Origin: Aliiroseovarius sediminis
GTDB lineage: Bacteria > Pseudomonadota > Alphaproteobacteria > Rhodobacterales > Rhodobacteraceae
DNA: 64,000 bases
Direction: 5' to 3'
Assembly: GCF_022678485.1 (NCBI RefSeq)
Contig: NZ_JALBYP010000023.1
Coordinates: 46,540-110,539, forward strand
Made by a program: the position numbers and the translations under genes. Below are positions 1-8,368 of the stretch, piece by piece. The notes under the pieces are model-generated. The model ran no database searches. It saw only the letters and a program-made list of their open reading frames with translations, and was not told the DNA's origin. Each line of letters starts with the position of its first letter. Position 1 is the stretch's first letter.

Positions 1-1082
1 CGATGATGGCTGATCTGGGTGCGGATGTGATCAAGGTCGAAGCCGCACATGGCGACGATTACCGCCATATCGGCCCGTTCAAGGATGGCGAAAGCCTGTT
101 GTTTCAGGCGATCAACCGGGGTAAACGCTCGATCGCGCTGGACCTGAAATCGCCGGACGCGATCGCGACGGTGAAGGCGCTGTTGGCCGATTGCGACGTG
201 CTGATCGAAAATTTCCGTCCCGGTGTGATGGAGAAACTGGGGCTGAGCTATGACGCCTTGGCCGAGGCGTTTCCGCATCTGGTCTATGTCTCGCTGTCCG
301 GGTTTGGTCAGACCGGCCCGAACACAAAAAAGCCCGCCTATGACATTATCGTGCAGGCGATGAGTGGGTTGATGGATGCCACCGGCGAGCCTGATGGCGC
401 GCCAACGATGGTGGGCGAGGCGTTGGGTGACGTCGCGGGCGGCCTGTTTGCCGCATGGGGCACGATGGTTGCCCTGTTTGAACGCAGCCGCACGGGGCAG
501 GGGCGTCATGTGGATGTGGCGCTGTTTGACGGGTTGGTGTCGATGATGCCGATCTTGGCTTGTCGCACCTTGATGGGCGGCGAGGCCCCTGTGCGCACCG
601 GCAACCGCCATCCGCTATCCGCGCCCTTTGGCACCTATCCCGCCGCAGACGGACATTTCGCGCTCGCGGTTCTGAACGACCGGCTGTTTGCAACCTTTTG
701 CGATGTGATCGGCCAGCCCGATCTGGTGCAGGACGCGCGGTTCACCACTGACACGCTGCGCCGTGAAAACGAACCTGCTTTGGCGGAATATATCGACCAG
801 TGGGCGGGCGGATTGCCTGTGGACGCGGTGGTTGAACAACTGTCTGCGGCGGGCATCCCGGCATCCCCTATTCAATCGGTGGCCGAGGCTTGGGCGTCGC
901 CCCAAGCGGTGGAGCGCGGGTTGGCGTCCACGGTCATGCATCCCGACTTGGGCGTTTTGAACGTGCCCGAACAGCCGGTGCATTTCAGCGGCGTTGGGCG
1001 CGGGGGGCGTAAGGCGGCTCCGGCCCTGAACGCGGATGCAGGCGACATTCTGAACACTTTGAACAAGGAGCAAGGCGCATGA
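1..1082 (+). CDS. CaiB/BaiF-type CoA transferase, 5' end outside window
   Basis: The gene is open from the window edge. The first ATG in frame lies at position 3, but the family normally has about 25 more residues before the ADLGADVIKVE motif, so the true start is upstream. Family III CoA transferases move CoA between carboxylic acids through an aspartyl-CoA thioester. The conserved DVALFDG stretch near residue 175, where the family's active-site Asp region lies, is present, as is the PAYDIIVQAMSG block. The stop overlaps the ATG of the acyl-CoA dehydrogenase by 4 bp (ATGA), so the two are translationally coupled. The pair suggests activation of an organic acid to its CoA ester followed by oxidation. 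The acid is unknown. Confidence 0.9.
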   Translation, partial: MMADLGADVIKVEAAHGDDYRHIGPFKDGESLLFQAINRGKRSIALDLKSPDAIATVKALLADCDVLIENFRPGVMEKLGLSYDALAEAFPHLVYVSLSGFGQTGPNTKKPAYDIIVQAMSGLMDATGEPDGAPTMVGEALGDVAGGLFAAWGTMVALFERSRTGQGRHVDVALFDGLVSMMPILACRTLMGGEAPVRTGNRHPLSAPFGTYPAADGHFALAVLNDRLFATFCDVIGQPDLVQDARFTTDTLRRENEPALAEYIDQWAGGLPVDAVVEQLSAAGIPASPIQSVAEAWASPQAVERGLASTVMHPDLGVLNVPEQPVHFSGVGRGGRKAAPALNADAGDILNTLNKEQGA

Positions 1083-2218
1083 CCACCTATCCCATGAGCG
1101 ACGACGAACGCGCGCTGGTCGCGCAGATCGAACGGTTCTCGGCCGAGGTGCTGGCCCCGAAAGCCGCGCAGATCGACGAAGAGGCGCTGTTTGCCATCGT
1201 CCACTTGGACGCGATGGCCGAGATGGGCCTGATGGGTCTGAACCTGCCGGAAGACCACGGCGGCATCGGATTGTCCGGCCCTGCGCTTTATGCGGCGGTC
1301 GAGGCGATCGCGGGGGCTTGCGGGTCCACCGCGTCGATGCTGACGGCGCATTTTCTGGCGACGGATTCGCTGCTGCTGGGTGCGGATGCCGACTTGCAGG
1401 CGCGTATTCTTCCGGGTGCCGCGGCGGGCACGTCTTTGGGTGCTTTTGCCCTGACCGAACCGCAGGCCGGGTCGAACCCCGCCGACATGCGCACGACGGC
1501 GAAGCGCGAAGGGGATGGATACCGGATCAAGGGGTCCAAATGCTTCATCTCGAACGCGGGCGCGGCGGATTTCATGGTGGTCTATGCCAAGACCGACCCA
1601 GATGCCGGCGCGCGGGGCGTCAGCGCCTTCATCGTCGAGCCGAAGAAGATCGAAGGTGTTTCCGTCGCGCCGCATGAAAAGACGATGGGTCTTAAGGGCG
1701 GGCATGTTTTCGGCATCAGCTTCGATTGCTGGGTGCCGGAAGAAAACCGTCTGGGCGACGAAGGCACAGGGTTCCGCACCGCGATGAAGGTCTTGGACAA
1801 TGGCCGGATCGAGGTCGCCGCGCAAGCAACCGGCATTGCCGACGCTGCGCTGAAGGCTGCGATTTCCTATGCCAAGGAACGTCAGGTCAGCGGTCATGCG
1901 ATTGCGGAATTCCAAGGGCTGCAGTGGATGCTGGCTGACAGCGCCACCGAACTGGCCGCAGCCCGTGCGCTGGCGATGCAGGCGGCGACCCTACGCGGGA
2001 CCGGCGTTCGCTATTCCAGCGAATCTGCCTTTGCCAAGCTATACGCCAGCGAGGCGGCGTGGCGGATTGCGGATCGCGCGCTGCAAATTCACGGCGGCTA
2101 TGGCTATACCCGTGATTTTCCGTTGGAACGTTACTTGCGCGATCTTCGGATTTTCCGCATCTATGAAGGGTCGTCCGAGATCCAGCGCACAATCATCGCG
2201 CGAGGATTACTGGCTTAA
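1079..2218 (+). CDS. acyl-CoA dehydrogenase
   Basis: 379 residues, normal for the short/branched-chain acyl-CoA dehydrogenase family, FAD-linked and soluble, passing electrons to ETF. The signature FALTEPQAGSNP is seen around residue 120, the ISNAGAADFMVV flavin-loop block follows, and the C-terminal IYEGSSEIQR carries Glu363 at the position of the catalytic base in short-chain and isovaleryl-type enzymes. It overlaps the CoA transferase by 4 bp. A TRAP transporter begins 126 bp downstream under its own promoter, so the substrate might be the acid that transporter brings in. This is inference from neighbourhood only. Confidence 0.93.
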   Translation: MTTYPMSDDERALVAQIERFSAEVLAPKAAQIDEEALFAIVHLDAMAEMGLMGLNLPEDHGGIGLSGPALYAAVEAIAGACGSTASMLTAHFLATDSLLLGADADLQARILPGAAAGTSLGAFALTEPQAGSNPADMRTTAKREGDGYRIKGSKCFISNAGAADFMVVYAKTDPDAGARGVSAFIVEPKKIEGVSVAPHEKTMGLKGGHVFGISFDCWVPEENRLGDEGTGFRTAMKVLDNGRIEVAAQATGIADAALKAAISYAKERQVSGHAIAEFQGLQWMLADSATELAAARALAMQAATLRGTGVRYSSESAFAKLYASEAAWRIADRALQIHGGYGYTRDFPLERYLRDLRIFRIYEGSSEIQRTIIARGLLA

Positions 2219-2240
2219 ACAGCTTTTTGCGCCGCAGAGA

Positions 2241-2268
2241 TTGACTCGCTTATGTATTTACATAATAG
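2241..2268 (+). promoter_or_regulatory. putative promoter with palindromic operator for TRAP operon
   Basis: A -35-like TTGACT lies at 2241-2246, and 16 bases later TAATAG is a weak -10. Between them is a perfect 16-bp palindrome, TTATGTA-tt-TACATAA (2250-2265), where a repressor would block RNA polymerase. The AT-rich form resembles sites of small dimeric HTH repressors such as FadR-type GntR proteins. No candidate regulator is adjacent. Confidence 0.5.
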
Positions 2269-2284
2269 CAATAAGCATGAATTT

Positions 2285-2317
2285 GACCTTGGCAAGGCCA
2301 ACCCCCCTGCCAAGGTC
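2285..2317 (+). promoter_or_regulatory. leader hairpin with alternative pairing upstream of dctP
   Basis: GACCTTGGCA (2285-2294) pairs perfectly with TGCCAAGGTC (2308-2317) across a 13-base loop. The 3' half of the first arm can instead form a short hairpin TTGGC-aag-GCCAA (2289-2301). The two structures exclude each other. The element ends 27 bases before the dctP ATG, and the ribosome binding site (GGAGGAG near 2331) lies just downstream. It could be an attenuator or merely a transcript-end structure for the preceding gene. Confidence 0.4.
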
Positions 2318-2344
2318 GCAATCGCCTGACTGGAGGAGAGGCAC

Positions 2345-3430
2345 ATGCAAAGACGGACATTTCTGACAACCGGCGCCATCGGCACCGCCGCAACGGCCCT
2401 GGCAACCCCTGCGATCGCGCAAGACGTGCGCCAGTGGAAGATGGTCACGGCATGGCCAAAGAACCTGCCTGGGCCGGGTGTGGCTGCGCAACTGCTGGCC
2501 GACCGTATCACCACCCTGTCCGGTGGACGGATCGAGGTAAAACTCTATCCTGCCGGTGAACTTGTGCCTGGTCGCGGCGTCTTTGACGCGGTCAGCGAAG
2601 GCACTGCTGAACTGTATCACGCCGTTCCCGCCTATTGGGGATCGAAGTCCAAAGGTATTCTGTTGTTCGGCTCGCAACCTTTCGGTCTGCGTGCGGATGA
2701 GCAAGTTGGCTGGATGATGCATGGCGGCGGGCAAGAGCTGTACGACGAAATGTATGGCCGCTTTGGCATCAAACCGTTCCTGTGCGGCAACTCTGGCCCG
2801 CAATGGGGTGGTTGGTTCCGCAACGAAGTCAAATCGGCCGAAGACCTGAAAGGCATGAAGTTCCGCACCACGGGGCTTGCGTCGGAAATGGCGGCGAAGC
2901 TGGGTATGGCGGCCGAGGCGATGGGCGGCCCGGACATGTTCCAGGCGCTGCAAACCGGTGCGCTGGACGCGGGTGAATTCATTGGACCGTGGACCGACAG
3001 TGCGCTTGGCTATTATCAGGTTGCCAAGAACTACTATTGGCCCGGCGTGGGCGAGCCGTCGTCGGCTGAGGAATGTGGCGTCAATGCGGATGTTTATAAC
3101 GAACTGCCCGACGACCTGAAACTGGTTGTGAAAACAGCTTGCGACAGCCTGTATAACCAAGTTTGGGGCGAGTATTTCACCAAGCACGCTCAGGCTTTGG
3201 AAGCGATGGTGGCCGAACACGGCGTTCAGGTAAAAATGTTCCCCGAGGACGTCCTGATCGCCATGGGCAAGGCCGCCGCCGAAGTCATCGACGATTTGCG
3301 CAACGATGACGATGAACTGGTGAAGCAGATCACCGAAAGCTTCGTGGCGTATCGCGACTCGGTCGGCAAATACATGGTTTATGCTGACAACGGCCAGATG
3401 AACGCACGTAACCTGGTCATGGGTTACTGA
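2345..3430 (+). CDS. dctP: TRAP transporter binding protein, TakP/DctP family
   Basis: 361 residues. It begins with a twin-arginine-like signal (QRRTFLTTG, Arg3-Arg4) and a probable cleavage after AIA25, so it is a periplasmic solute receptor, perhaps folded before export. It belongs to the DctP family branch that includes the 2-oxoacid receptor TakP and proteins annotated for mannitol/chloroaromatic compounds. The blocks GNSGPQWGGWF, FRTTGLASEMAAKLG and EFIGPWTDSALGYYQ are typical of that branch, and the Glu-Trp pair in the last block matches the ligand/metal region as I recall it from TakP. A strong GGAGGAG precedes the ATG. A stem-loop separates it from the permease genes. The substrate is not shown by sequence; a 2-oxo or hydroxy acid is the best guess. 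Confidence 0.9.
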   Translation: MQRRTFLTTGAIGTAATALATPAIAQDVRQWKMVTAWPKNLPGPGVAAQLLADRITTLSGGRIEVKLYPAGELVPGRGVFDAVSEGTAELYHAVPAYWGSKSKGILLFGSQPFGLRADEQVGWMMHGGGQELYDEMYGRFGIKPFLCGNSGPQWGGWFRNEVKSAEDLKGMKFRTTGLASEMAAKLGMAAEAMGGPDMFQALQTGALDAGEFIGPWTDSALGYYQVAKNYYWPGVGEPSSAEECGVNADVYNELPDDLKLVVKTACDSLYNQVWGEYFTKHAQALEAMVAEHGVQVKMFPEDVLIAMGKAAAEVIDDLRNDDDELVKQITESFVAYRDSVGKYMVYADNGQMNARNLVMGY

Positions 3431-3442
3431 TACCTTCCGGAC

Positions 3443-3468
3443 AAGGGCGCGGTGAAAGCTGCGCCCTT
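3443..3468 (+). terminator. stem-loop between dctP and dctQM
   Basis: AAGGGCGC (3443-3450) pairs with GCGCCCTT (3461-3468). The intervening bases extend the stem through two wobble pairs and a G-C pair to a GAAA tetraloop. Only a short TTTC follows, so it is more likely a leaky attenuator or mRNA 3'-end stabiliser than a full terminator. Position just after the binding-protein stop fits differential expression. Confidence 0.6.
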
Positions 3469-3494
3469 TCTGACCCAAGCGACGGGAGCAGGCG

Positions 3495-3989
3495 ATGGAG
3501 CATCTGGCAAATGCCTTGGACAAGGTGAACCTGGGCGTGGCCTATGTGGTGCGCTGGCTGGCGTTGGCCATGATGCTGGTGCAATTTACCATCGTTGTCG
3601 GGCGCTATGCGTTCGGTGTGAACTCTATCGCATTGCAGGAAAGCGTTTTATACATGCACGCCGCCCTGTTCATGCTGGCGGCGGGCTATACGCTTCTGGT
3701 CGACAAGCATGTGCGCGTCGACGTGTTTTATGCCAAGGCATCGTCCGCGGTGCGGCGGCGGATCGACATTTTCGGGCATCTGTTTCTGCTGATGCCGTCG
3801 ATGATCGCCCTGATTTACTGGTCATGGCCGTCGGTGCGCAATTCGTGGAAAATTCTTGAAGGGCCAATTTCCGTGGGCGGGATCGAGGCGGTGTTCCTGC
3901 TGAAATCCCTGATCCCTGTCTTTTGCGTCCTCTTGATTTTGCAATCACTTGCCCTGCTGATCCGCCTTCTGGCCGTGAAAGAGACCTGA
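3495..3989 (+). CDS. dctQ: TRAP transporter small permease, DctQ family
   Basis: 164 residues with four hydrophobic segments, the normal DctQ layout. The family motif region around residues 60-80 (GYTLLVDKHVRVDVFYA) is clear. It is an inner-membrane partner of the large permease, which carries the sodium-driven transport path. The stop TGA overlaps the start of the large permease (TGATG at 3987-3991), so translation is coupled. Confidence 0.9.
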   Translation: MEHLANALDKVNLGVAYVVRWLALAMMLVQFTIVVGRYAFGVNSIALQESVLYMHAALFMLAAGYTLLVDKHVRVDVFYAKASSAVRRRIDIFGHLFLLMPSMIALIYWSWPSVRNSWKILEGPISVGGIEAVFLLKSLIPVFCVLLILQSLALLIRLLAVKET

Positions 3990-5539
3990 TGATCGAATAC
4001 CTCGACCTTATCATGTTCGCCGCCCTGATGGGGGCGATCCTTCTTGGGTTTCCCGTGTCGTTCAGTATCGCTGGCGTTGCGGTAATCTTTGCCTATCTGG
4101 GCTGGTCATTGGGGCAGATGGATATCAGTCTGCTGGGCGCATTGGGCCAGCGGGTGTTTGGTATTTTGACCAACCCGGTGTTGATCGCCATTCCCCTGTT
4201 TGTGCTGATGGGTGCGCTGCTAGAGAAAAGCCGCATCGCGGAGGGGCTTCTGGATACAATGGGTCGTCTGTTCGGGCAGTTGCGCGGTGGGCTGGGCATT
4301 TCGGTCGTGCTGGTCGGCACCTTGCTGGCGGCATCCACAGGGATTGTCGGGGCGACCGTGATCGCGATGGGCATGATCGCGCTGCCGACGATGCTGCGTG
4401 CGGGTTATGACGCGCGTGTTGCGTCGGGGATCGTCTGCACCGCAGGTACGCTGGGGCAGATCATCCCGCCCTCGACCCTTCTGATTATTCTGGCGGACGT
4501 GATGTCGACCTCGTTCCAGCAGGCGCAATATGAGCAAGGCAAGTTTTCGGTCGAGGCGCTGTCGGTCGGTCAATTCTTCGCCGCCGCCGTGATCCCGGGG
4601 CTGGTGCTGGTCTGCCTTTACCTGATCTATATTCTTGTGCGCGGTTGGCTGCGCCCAGAGGATATGCCGCCTGCGCCCCTTGATCTGGCCAAGCCCGGCT
4701 GGCGCGAGGTGGTCGGCGCGGTGATCCCGCCCGTCTTGCTGATTTTCGCCGTACTGGGCGCCATTCTGGGTGGCATCGCCACCCCGACCGAAGCCGCATC
4801 CGTTGGCGCTGTTGGTGCCCTATTGATGACCGGTTATCGCTCGGGCACCGCGCCGGGTGTCATTCTGCTGGGCACCGTCGCCCTGATCGCACTGGGTATT
4901 CTGGCCGGGGCTTTCCCGGTGCGGTTTCAGCGCAGCGACCTGACCTCTGGGGCTTATGCGCTTGGCATTTTCTATGCCGGGCTTGCGGTCTTAGGCGGGT
5001 TGTCCGTGCTGCTGGCCTTGCGCGCTGCCCTGAAAAAGAAGGTCGTGCAAGCGGCTGTCAAATCCACGATGACCATGACCTCGATGATCTTTGCGACGAT
5101 CATTGCCGCCGGGTTCTTTAGCCTTGTGTTTATCGGTTTGGGCGGCGAGGAACGCGTGGCGGACATTCTGGCCGAGATGCCGGGCGGCGCAAACGGCGCC
5201 TTGGTCTTTTGCATGATTATAATTTTCATCATGGGCTTCTTCCTTGATTTCGTTGAAATCTCGGTGATTGTTTTGCCACTGATTACGCCGTCGCTGATTT
5301 TGCTGGGCCACGATCCGATCTGGCTGGGCGTGTTGATCGCGATAAACCTGCAAACGTCGTTCCTGACGCCGCCTTTTGGCTTTTCGCTGTTCTATCTGCG
5401 TGGCGCGGCCCCGGCCGAGGTGTCGACGGGGCAGATTTATGCGGGTGTGTTGCCGTTCATCTGCCTTCAGATCGCGGGGATTTCCCTGATCTGGCTCTTG
5501 CCGGTGCTGGCAACGTGGCTGCCGTCGGTCTTGTTCTAG
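3989..5539 (+). CDS. dctM: TRAP transporter large permease, DctM family (long form)
   Basis: The ATG at 3989 overlaps the dctQ stop; earlier in-frame codons lie inside dctQ. At 516 residues it is longer than the usual DctM of about 430 because of an extra hydrophobic stretch around residues 280-345. That long form is typical of the branch that accompanies TakP-like and chloroaromatic-type receptors. Hallmarks include the GIVGATVIAMGMIALPTML region and, near the C-terminus, LQTSFLTPPFGFSLFYLRG. It ends 4 bp inside the convergent P1 peptidase gene, and no separating terminator is visible. Confidence 0.92.
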   Translation: MIEYLDLIMFAALMGAILLGFPVSFSIAGVAVIFAYLGWSLGQMDISLLGALGQRVFGILTNPVLIAIPLFVLMGALLEKSRIAEGLLDTMGRLFGQLRGGLGISVVLVGTLLAASTGIVGATVIAMGMIALPTMLRAGYDARVASGIVCTAGTLGQIIPPSTLLIILADVMSTSFQQAQYEQGKFSVEALSVGQFFAAAVIPGLVLVCLYLIYILVRGWLRPEDMPPAPLDLAKPGWREVVGAVIPPVLLIFAVLGAILGGIATPTEAASVGAVGALLMTGYRSGTAPGVILLGTVALIALGILAGAFPVRFQRSDLTSGAYALGIFYAGLAVLGGLSVLLALRAALKKKVVQAAVKSTMTMTSMIFATIIAAGFFSLVFIGLGGEERVADILAEMPGGANGALVFCMIIIFIMGFFLDFVEISVIVLPLITPSLILLGHDPIWLGVLIAINLQTSFLTPPFGFSLFYLRGAAPAEVSTGQIYAGVLPFICLQIAGISLIWLLPVLATWLPSVLF

Positions 5540-6528
5540 GGCCGCGGCAGGGTCAGGGCTGCGATGTGGTTGGGCGCGTCTTTCCCGGCGTCGTAGCCAT
5601 CCATATCAACAGCTGCCACAAGCGAGTTCAGGATCGCTTCTTCCGTCGCTTCGATTGCGGCTTCGAACAGAGGTGACATGGCGTCATGCGCCAAGGACGG
5701 CCCATCGCCGGGATCGGTGCTGAACGCCAGCGCATAGTCGCCTGATCCGTTGCTTAGCGCCGCACCTGTCCGCGCAAGGCCGCCAAAGCAGCGCTGTGCA
5801 AGCCGTTCCAGATTGCGCGACGATAGCGGTGCGTCGGTTGCGGCGATGATCACGATGGACCCGTCCGTGTCGGCGCCCACCGGCCCCGCTACGGCTTGCC
5901 CGTCGATGCGCAGTGAGCCGCCGAAATTGGTTTGTACCAGCACGCCGAGGGTGTGTTCGCCCACCACCAGCCGAGAGGCGGTGCCAATCCCACCCTTCAA
6001 CCCGAACGCCACTGTTCCCGTGCCAGCGCCGACAGCGCCTTGCGCCACGGGACCGTCTTGTGCGGCGTCAAGGGCTTGCGTCATCTCGGCCACGGTGGGG
6101 CGGGGTGCGCGGATGTCGTTCAGACGGCTGTCATTGGTTTCACCTACCACGGCGTTGATCGAGGTGACGCGCGCGTTTCCCGGCTGCGCCAATGTATGGG
6201 CAATCAACGCGTCAATCGCGCGCCCGGTGGCCAGAGTGTTGGTTAGAAGGATGGGGGTTTCGATCTGCCCAAGCTCTTGTATTTGGGTGGCACCTGAAAA
6301 CTTGCCAAACCCGTTCAGAACCGCCAGCCCCGCGCGCGCTTTGCGGGTGAAAACGTTGCCACCGTGCGGGATGATCGCGGTGGCGCCGGTGCGGGTCCGC
6401 GTGCCCTCGATCAGTGTGCAATGGCCGACGCGCACCCCATCCACATCGGTTATCGCGTTCAAGGGACCAGTGGGATAGCGCCCGATAGACACACCGTGGT
6501 CGCGCAGGGTGGAGGGGTTTTGAGTCAA
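5536..6528 (-). CDS. P1-family peptidase (DmpA/BapA type aminopeptidase)
   Basis: 330 residues of the N-terminal-nucleophile family that includes D-aminopeptidase DmpA and beta-peptidyl aminopeptidase BapA. These enzymes cut themselves at a Gly-Ser bond to expose a catalytic Ser. The likely site here is Gly223-Ser224 in TDGSIVIIAATDAPL, leaving a beta chain of about 107 residues. ITDVDGVRVGHCTL near the N-terminus and NGSGDYALAFST near the C-terminus are family blocks. The family accepts peptides with D- or beta-residues, which ordinary peptidases leave. It is the last gene of the seven-gene minus-strand operon and overlaps the upstream isoaspartyl peptidase by 4 bp. No signal peptide is seen. 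Confidence 0.9.
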   Translation of the reverse strand: MTQNPSTLRDHGVSIGRYPTGPLNAITDVDGVRVGHCTLIEGTRTRTGATAIIPHGGNVFTRKARAGLAVLNGFGKFSGATQIQELGQIETPILLTNTLATGRAIDALIAHTLAQPGNARVTSINAVVGETNDSRLNDIRAPRPTVAEMTQALDAAQDGPVAQGAVGAGTGTVAFGLKGGIGTASRLVVGEHTLGVLVQTNFGGSLRIDGQAVAGPVGADTDGSIVIIAATDAPLSSRNLERLAQRCFGGLARTGAALSNGSGDYALAFSTDPGDGPSLAHDAMSPLFEAAIEATEEAILNSLVAAVDMDGYDAGKDAPNHIAALTLPRP

Positions 6529-7466
6529 TTCACAGCCTCTTCGCGATAGATGAACGTTTTGAATGCGCCATCCTGCGTGACCATGCCGCGATACATACCA
6601 TCGCAGTTGAACGGCATCGTGATGTTGCCTGCGGCATCCACCGCGATCACGCCGCCCGAACCGTCATTGGGTGCAAGGTCGTGCATCACCACATGCGCGG
6701 CCGCATCGGTCAGCGACTGGCCGGCGTGGCGCATCCGGGCTGCGATTTCGGCGGCGGCTGTGTAGCGGATGAAAACCTCGCCGTGGCCTGTGGCGGAAAC
6801 GGCGCAGGTTTCGTTATCGGCGAAGGTGCCAGCCCCGATGATTGGGGTGTCGCCAACCCGGCCCGGTGCTTTGGCGGTCATGCCGCCCGTCGATGTGGCT
6901 GCCGCAACCGCGCCTTGCATATCGCGCGCAACGGCACCCACTGTGCCGTGACGGCGGGCAGGGTCATCATCTTCGACACCATCCGCGCGCATCTTCAGCG
7001 TTGACTGAAGCGCGTCCCAACGGGCTTGGGTGAAAAAGTACTCTGCCTCTGCAAATGGCAGATCCGCTGCGCGGGCGACGTTCAGTGCGTTGGGACCGAT
7101 CAGCATCACGTGGTCTGTCCGGTCCATCACCGCGCGCGCTGTGCGAATGGGGTTGCGCGGCCCGAATATGCCACCAACCGCACCAGCAGCCCGCGTTGTT
7201 CCATCCATGATGGCGGCATCCATTTCCTGTTGTCCATCTGATGTGAACACCGCACCACGGCCCGCATTGAACAGCGGCTCGTCTTCAAGCGCACAAACGG
7301 CGGCTGTGACGGCGTCAAGGGCTGACCCACCCTTGGCAAGGACCGCATGGCCCGCGTCCAGCGCTGCACGCAAACCGGCGTGGTATTGGACCTCTAGTTC
7401 AGGGGTCAGGTTCTTTTTCAGGATGGTGCCGGCACCACCATGAACAGCAAGGGAAAATTGGGTCAT
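6525..7466 (-). CDS. isoaspartyl peptidase / L-asparaginase (Ntn-hydrolase, T2 family)
   Basis: 313 residues. The N-terminal LAVHGGAGT block and the self-processing site HGTVGAVA are those of plant-type asparaginases; Thr175 would be the exposed nucleophile. Downstream GAGTFADN provides the usual substrate-binding stretch. These enzymes hydrolyse beta-aspartyl dipeptides and L-asparagine. It overlaps both neighbours by 4 bp, so it is co-translated with the P1 peptidase and the deacetylase-like protein. Two Ntn-hydrolases acting on unusual peptide bonds in one operon argue for a role in degrading isoaspartyl or beta-type peptides. Confidence 0.92.
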   Translation of the reverse strand: MTQFSLAVHGGAGTILKKNLTPELEVQYHAGLRAALDAGHAVLAKGGSALDAVTAAVCALEDEPLFNAGRGAVFTSDGQQEMDAAIMDGTTRAAGAVGGIFGPRNPIRTARAVMDRTDHVMLIGPNALNVARAADLPFAEAEYFFTQARWDALQSTLKMRADGVEDDDPARRHGTVGAVARDMQGAVAAATSTGGMTAKAPGRVGDTPIIGAGTFADNETCAVSATGHGEVFIRYTAAAEIAARMRHAGQSLTDAAAHVVMHDLAPNDGSGGVIAVDAAGNITMPFNCDGMYRGMVTQDGAFKTFIYREEAVN

Positions 7467-8368
7467 TTCGGGCCTTTCGGTGTCATACCGGCCTGTTGGG
7501 CGCAGTATTGGGCAATCTGAGCATGAGTTGCCACCCAGCAGTCACCTTTGGCGGCTATCTGGTGCAGAAGATCGCGCAGGATGAAAATTCGGCTGCGATA
7601 GCCGATCACATGGGGATGCATGGTCAGAAGGAACAGCCCGCCTTCGGCATAGGCGCCCTCGAACTCGCGGGTGAAGATGTCCAGCACATCGGTGGGCGGG
7701 GTATAGGGACGCTGCGCGCCAAAGCGGTTCATCATGAAATAAACCGCATCATCGCGTATCCATTCCACCGGCAGTTCAACGATGCCCGTGGGGTCGCCGT
7801 TTTGCACAATCTCATACGGATCATCATCCGAGAAAAGCGAGCTGTCATACAGCAACCCCATCTCGCGCGCGAGGGTCAGAGTGTTTGGGCTGTAATCCCA
7901 AGACGGTGTGCGCATCCCGACGGGCCGTATGCCGCTGATCTTTTCAAGCGTGTCGGCGGCGCGCAACATCAGATCGCGTTCGGTGGTGACATCCAAGCCC
8001 GTGTTCAACTCGTGAATCCAGCCATGCAGGCCAATTTCATGGCCCTCATCCGCCAATTCGCGTTGTTCATCCGGGTGCAGCAGGGCCGACACGGCTGGCA
8101 CGAAAAAGCTGGCTTTCATGCCAAAACGGTCCAGCACTTTGCGAATACGCGGGATGCCGCGCCGGGTGCCGTATTCCCCCCAGCTAAGCCGCGCGGTCGA
8201 CGCCCCACCATCGCGCAGTTCATTTGTTTCATGATCGCTGTCGAAGGACAGGGCGACGGCACAGCGCGCGCCGTTGGGCCATGTGTCGGGCAATAGATTG
8301 CGACCGGCGCGCACGGCCTCGACCTTGCCGCGCCATGTGGGTTCATCCCATGTGTGGGGATCTGTCAT
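7463..8368 (-). CDS. polysaccharide deacetylase family protein (PuuE/allantoinase-like branch)
   Basis: 301 residues with a NodB-type fold signature. The metal-site motifs are LSFDSDHE near residue 43 and GHEIGLHGWIHE near residue 130. The second matches the branch that includes the cofactor-independent allantoinase PuuE and cytoplasmic amidases rather than cell-wall deacetylases. No signal peptide is present, so it is probably cytoplasmic. In this operon it may hydrolyse a C-N bond in a ring or an N-acyl group. It overlaps the SDR and isoaspartyl peptidase genes by 4 bp each. The substrate is unknown. Confidence 0.85.
   Translation of the reverse strand: MTDPHTWDEPTWRGKVEAVRAGRNLLPDTWPNGARCAVALSFDSDHETNELRDGGASTARLSWGEYGTRRGIPRIRKVLDRFGMKASFFVPAVSALLHPDEQRELADEGHEIGLHGWIHELNTGLDVTTERDLMLRAADTLEKISGIRPVGMRTPSWDYSPNTLTLAREMGLLYDSSLFSDDDPYEIVQNGDPTGIVELPVEWIRDDAVYFMMNRFGAQRPYTPPTDVLDIFTREFEGAYAEGGLFLLTMHPHVIGYRSRIFILRDLLHQIAAKGDCWVATHAQIAQYCAQQAGMTPKGPK

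Noticed and set aside
872..1915. Long minus-strand reading frame across the CoA transferase and acyl-CoA dehydrogenase genes
   Set aside because: It is antisense to two clear genes and its translation has no recognisable family features, as with other long antisense frames in this GC-rich sequence.
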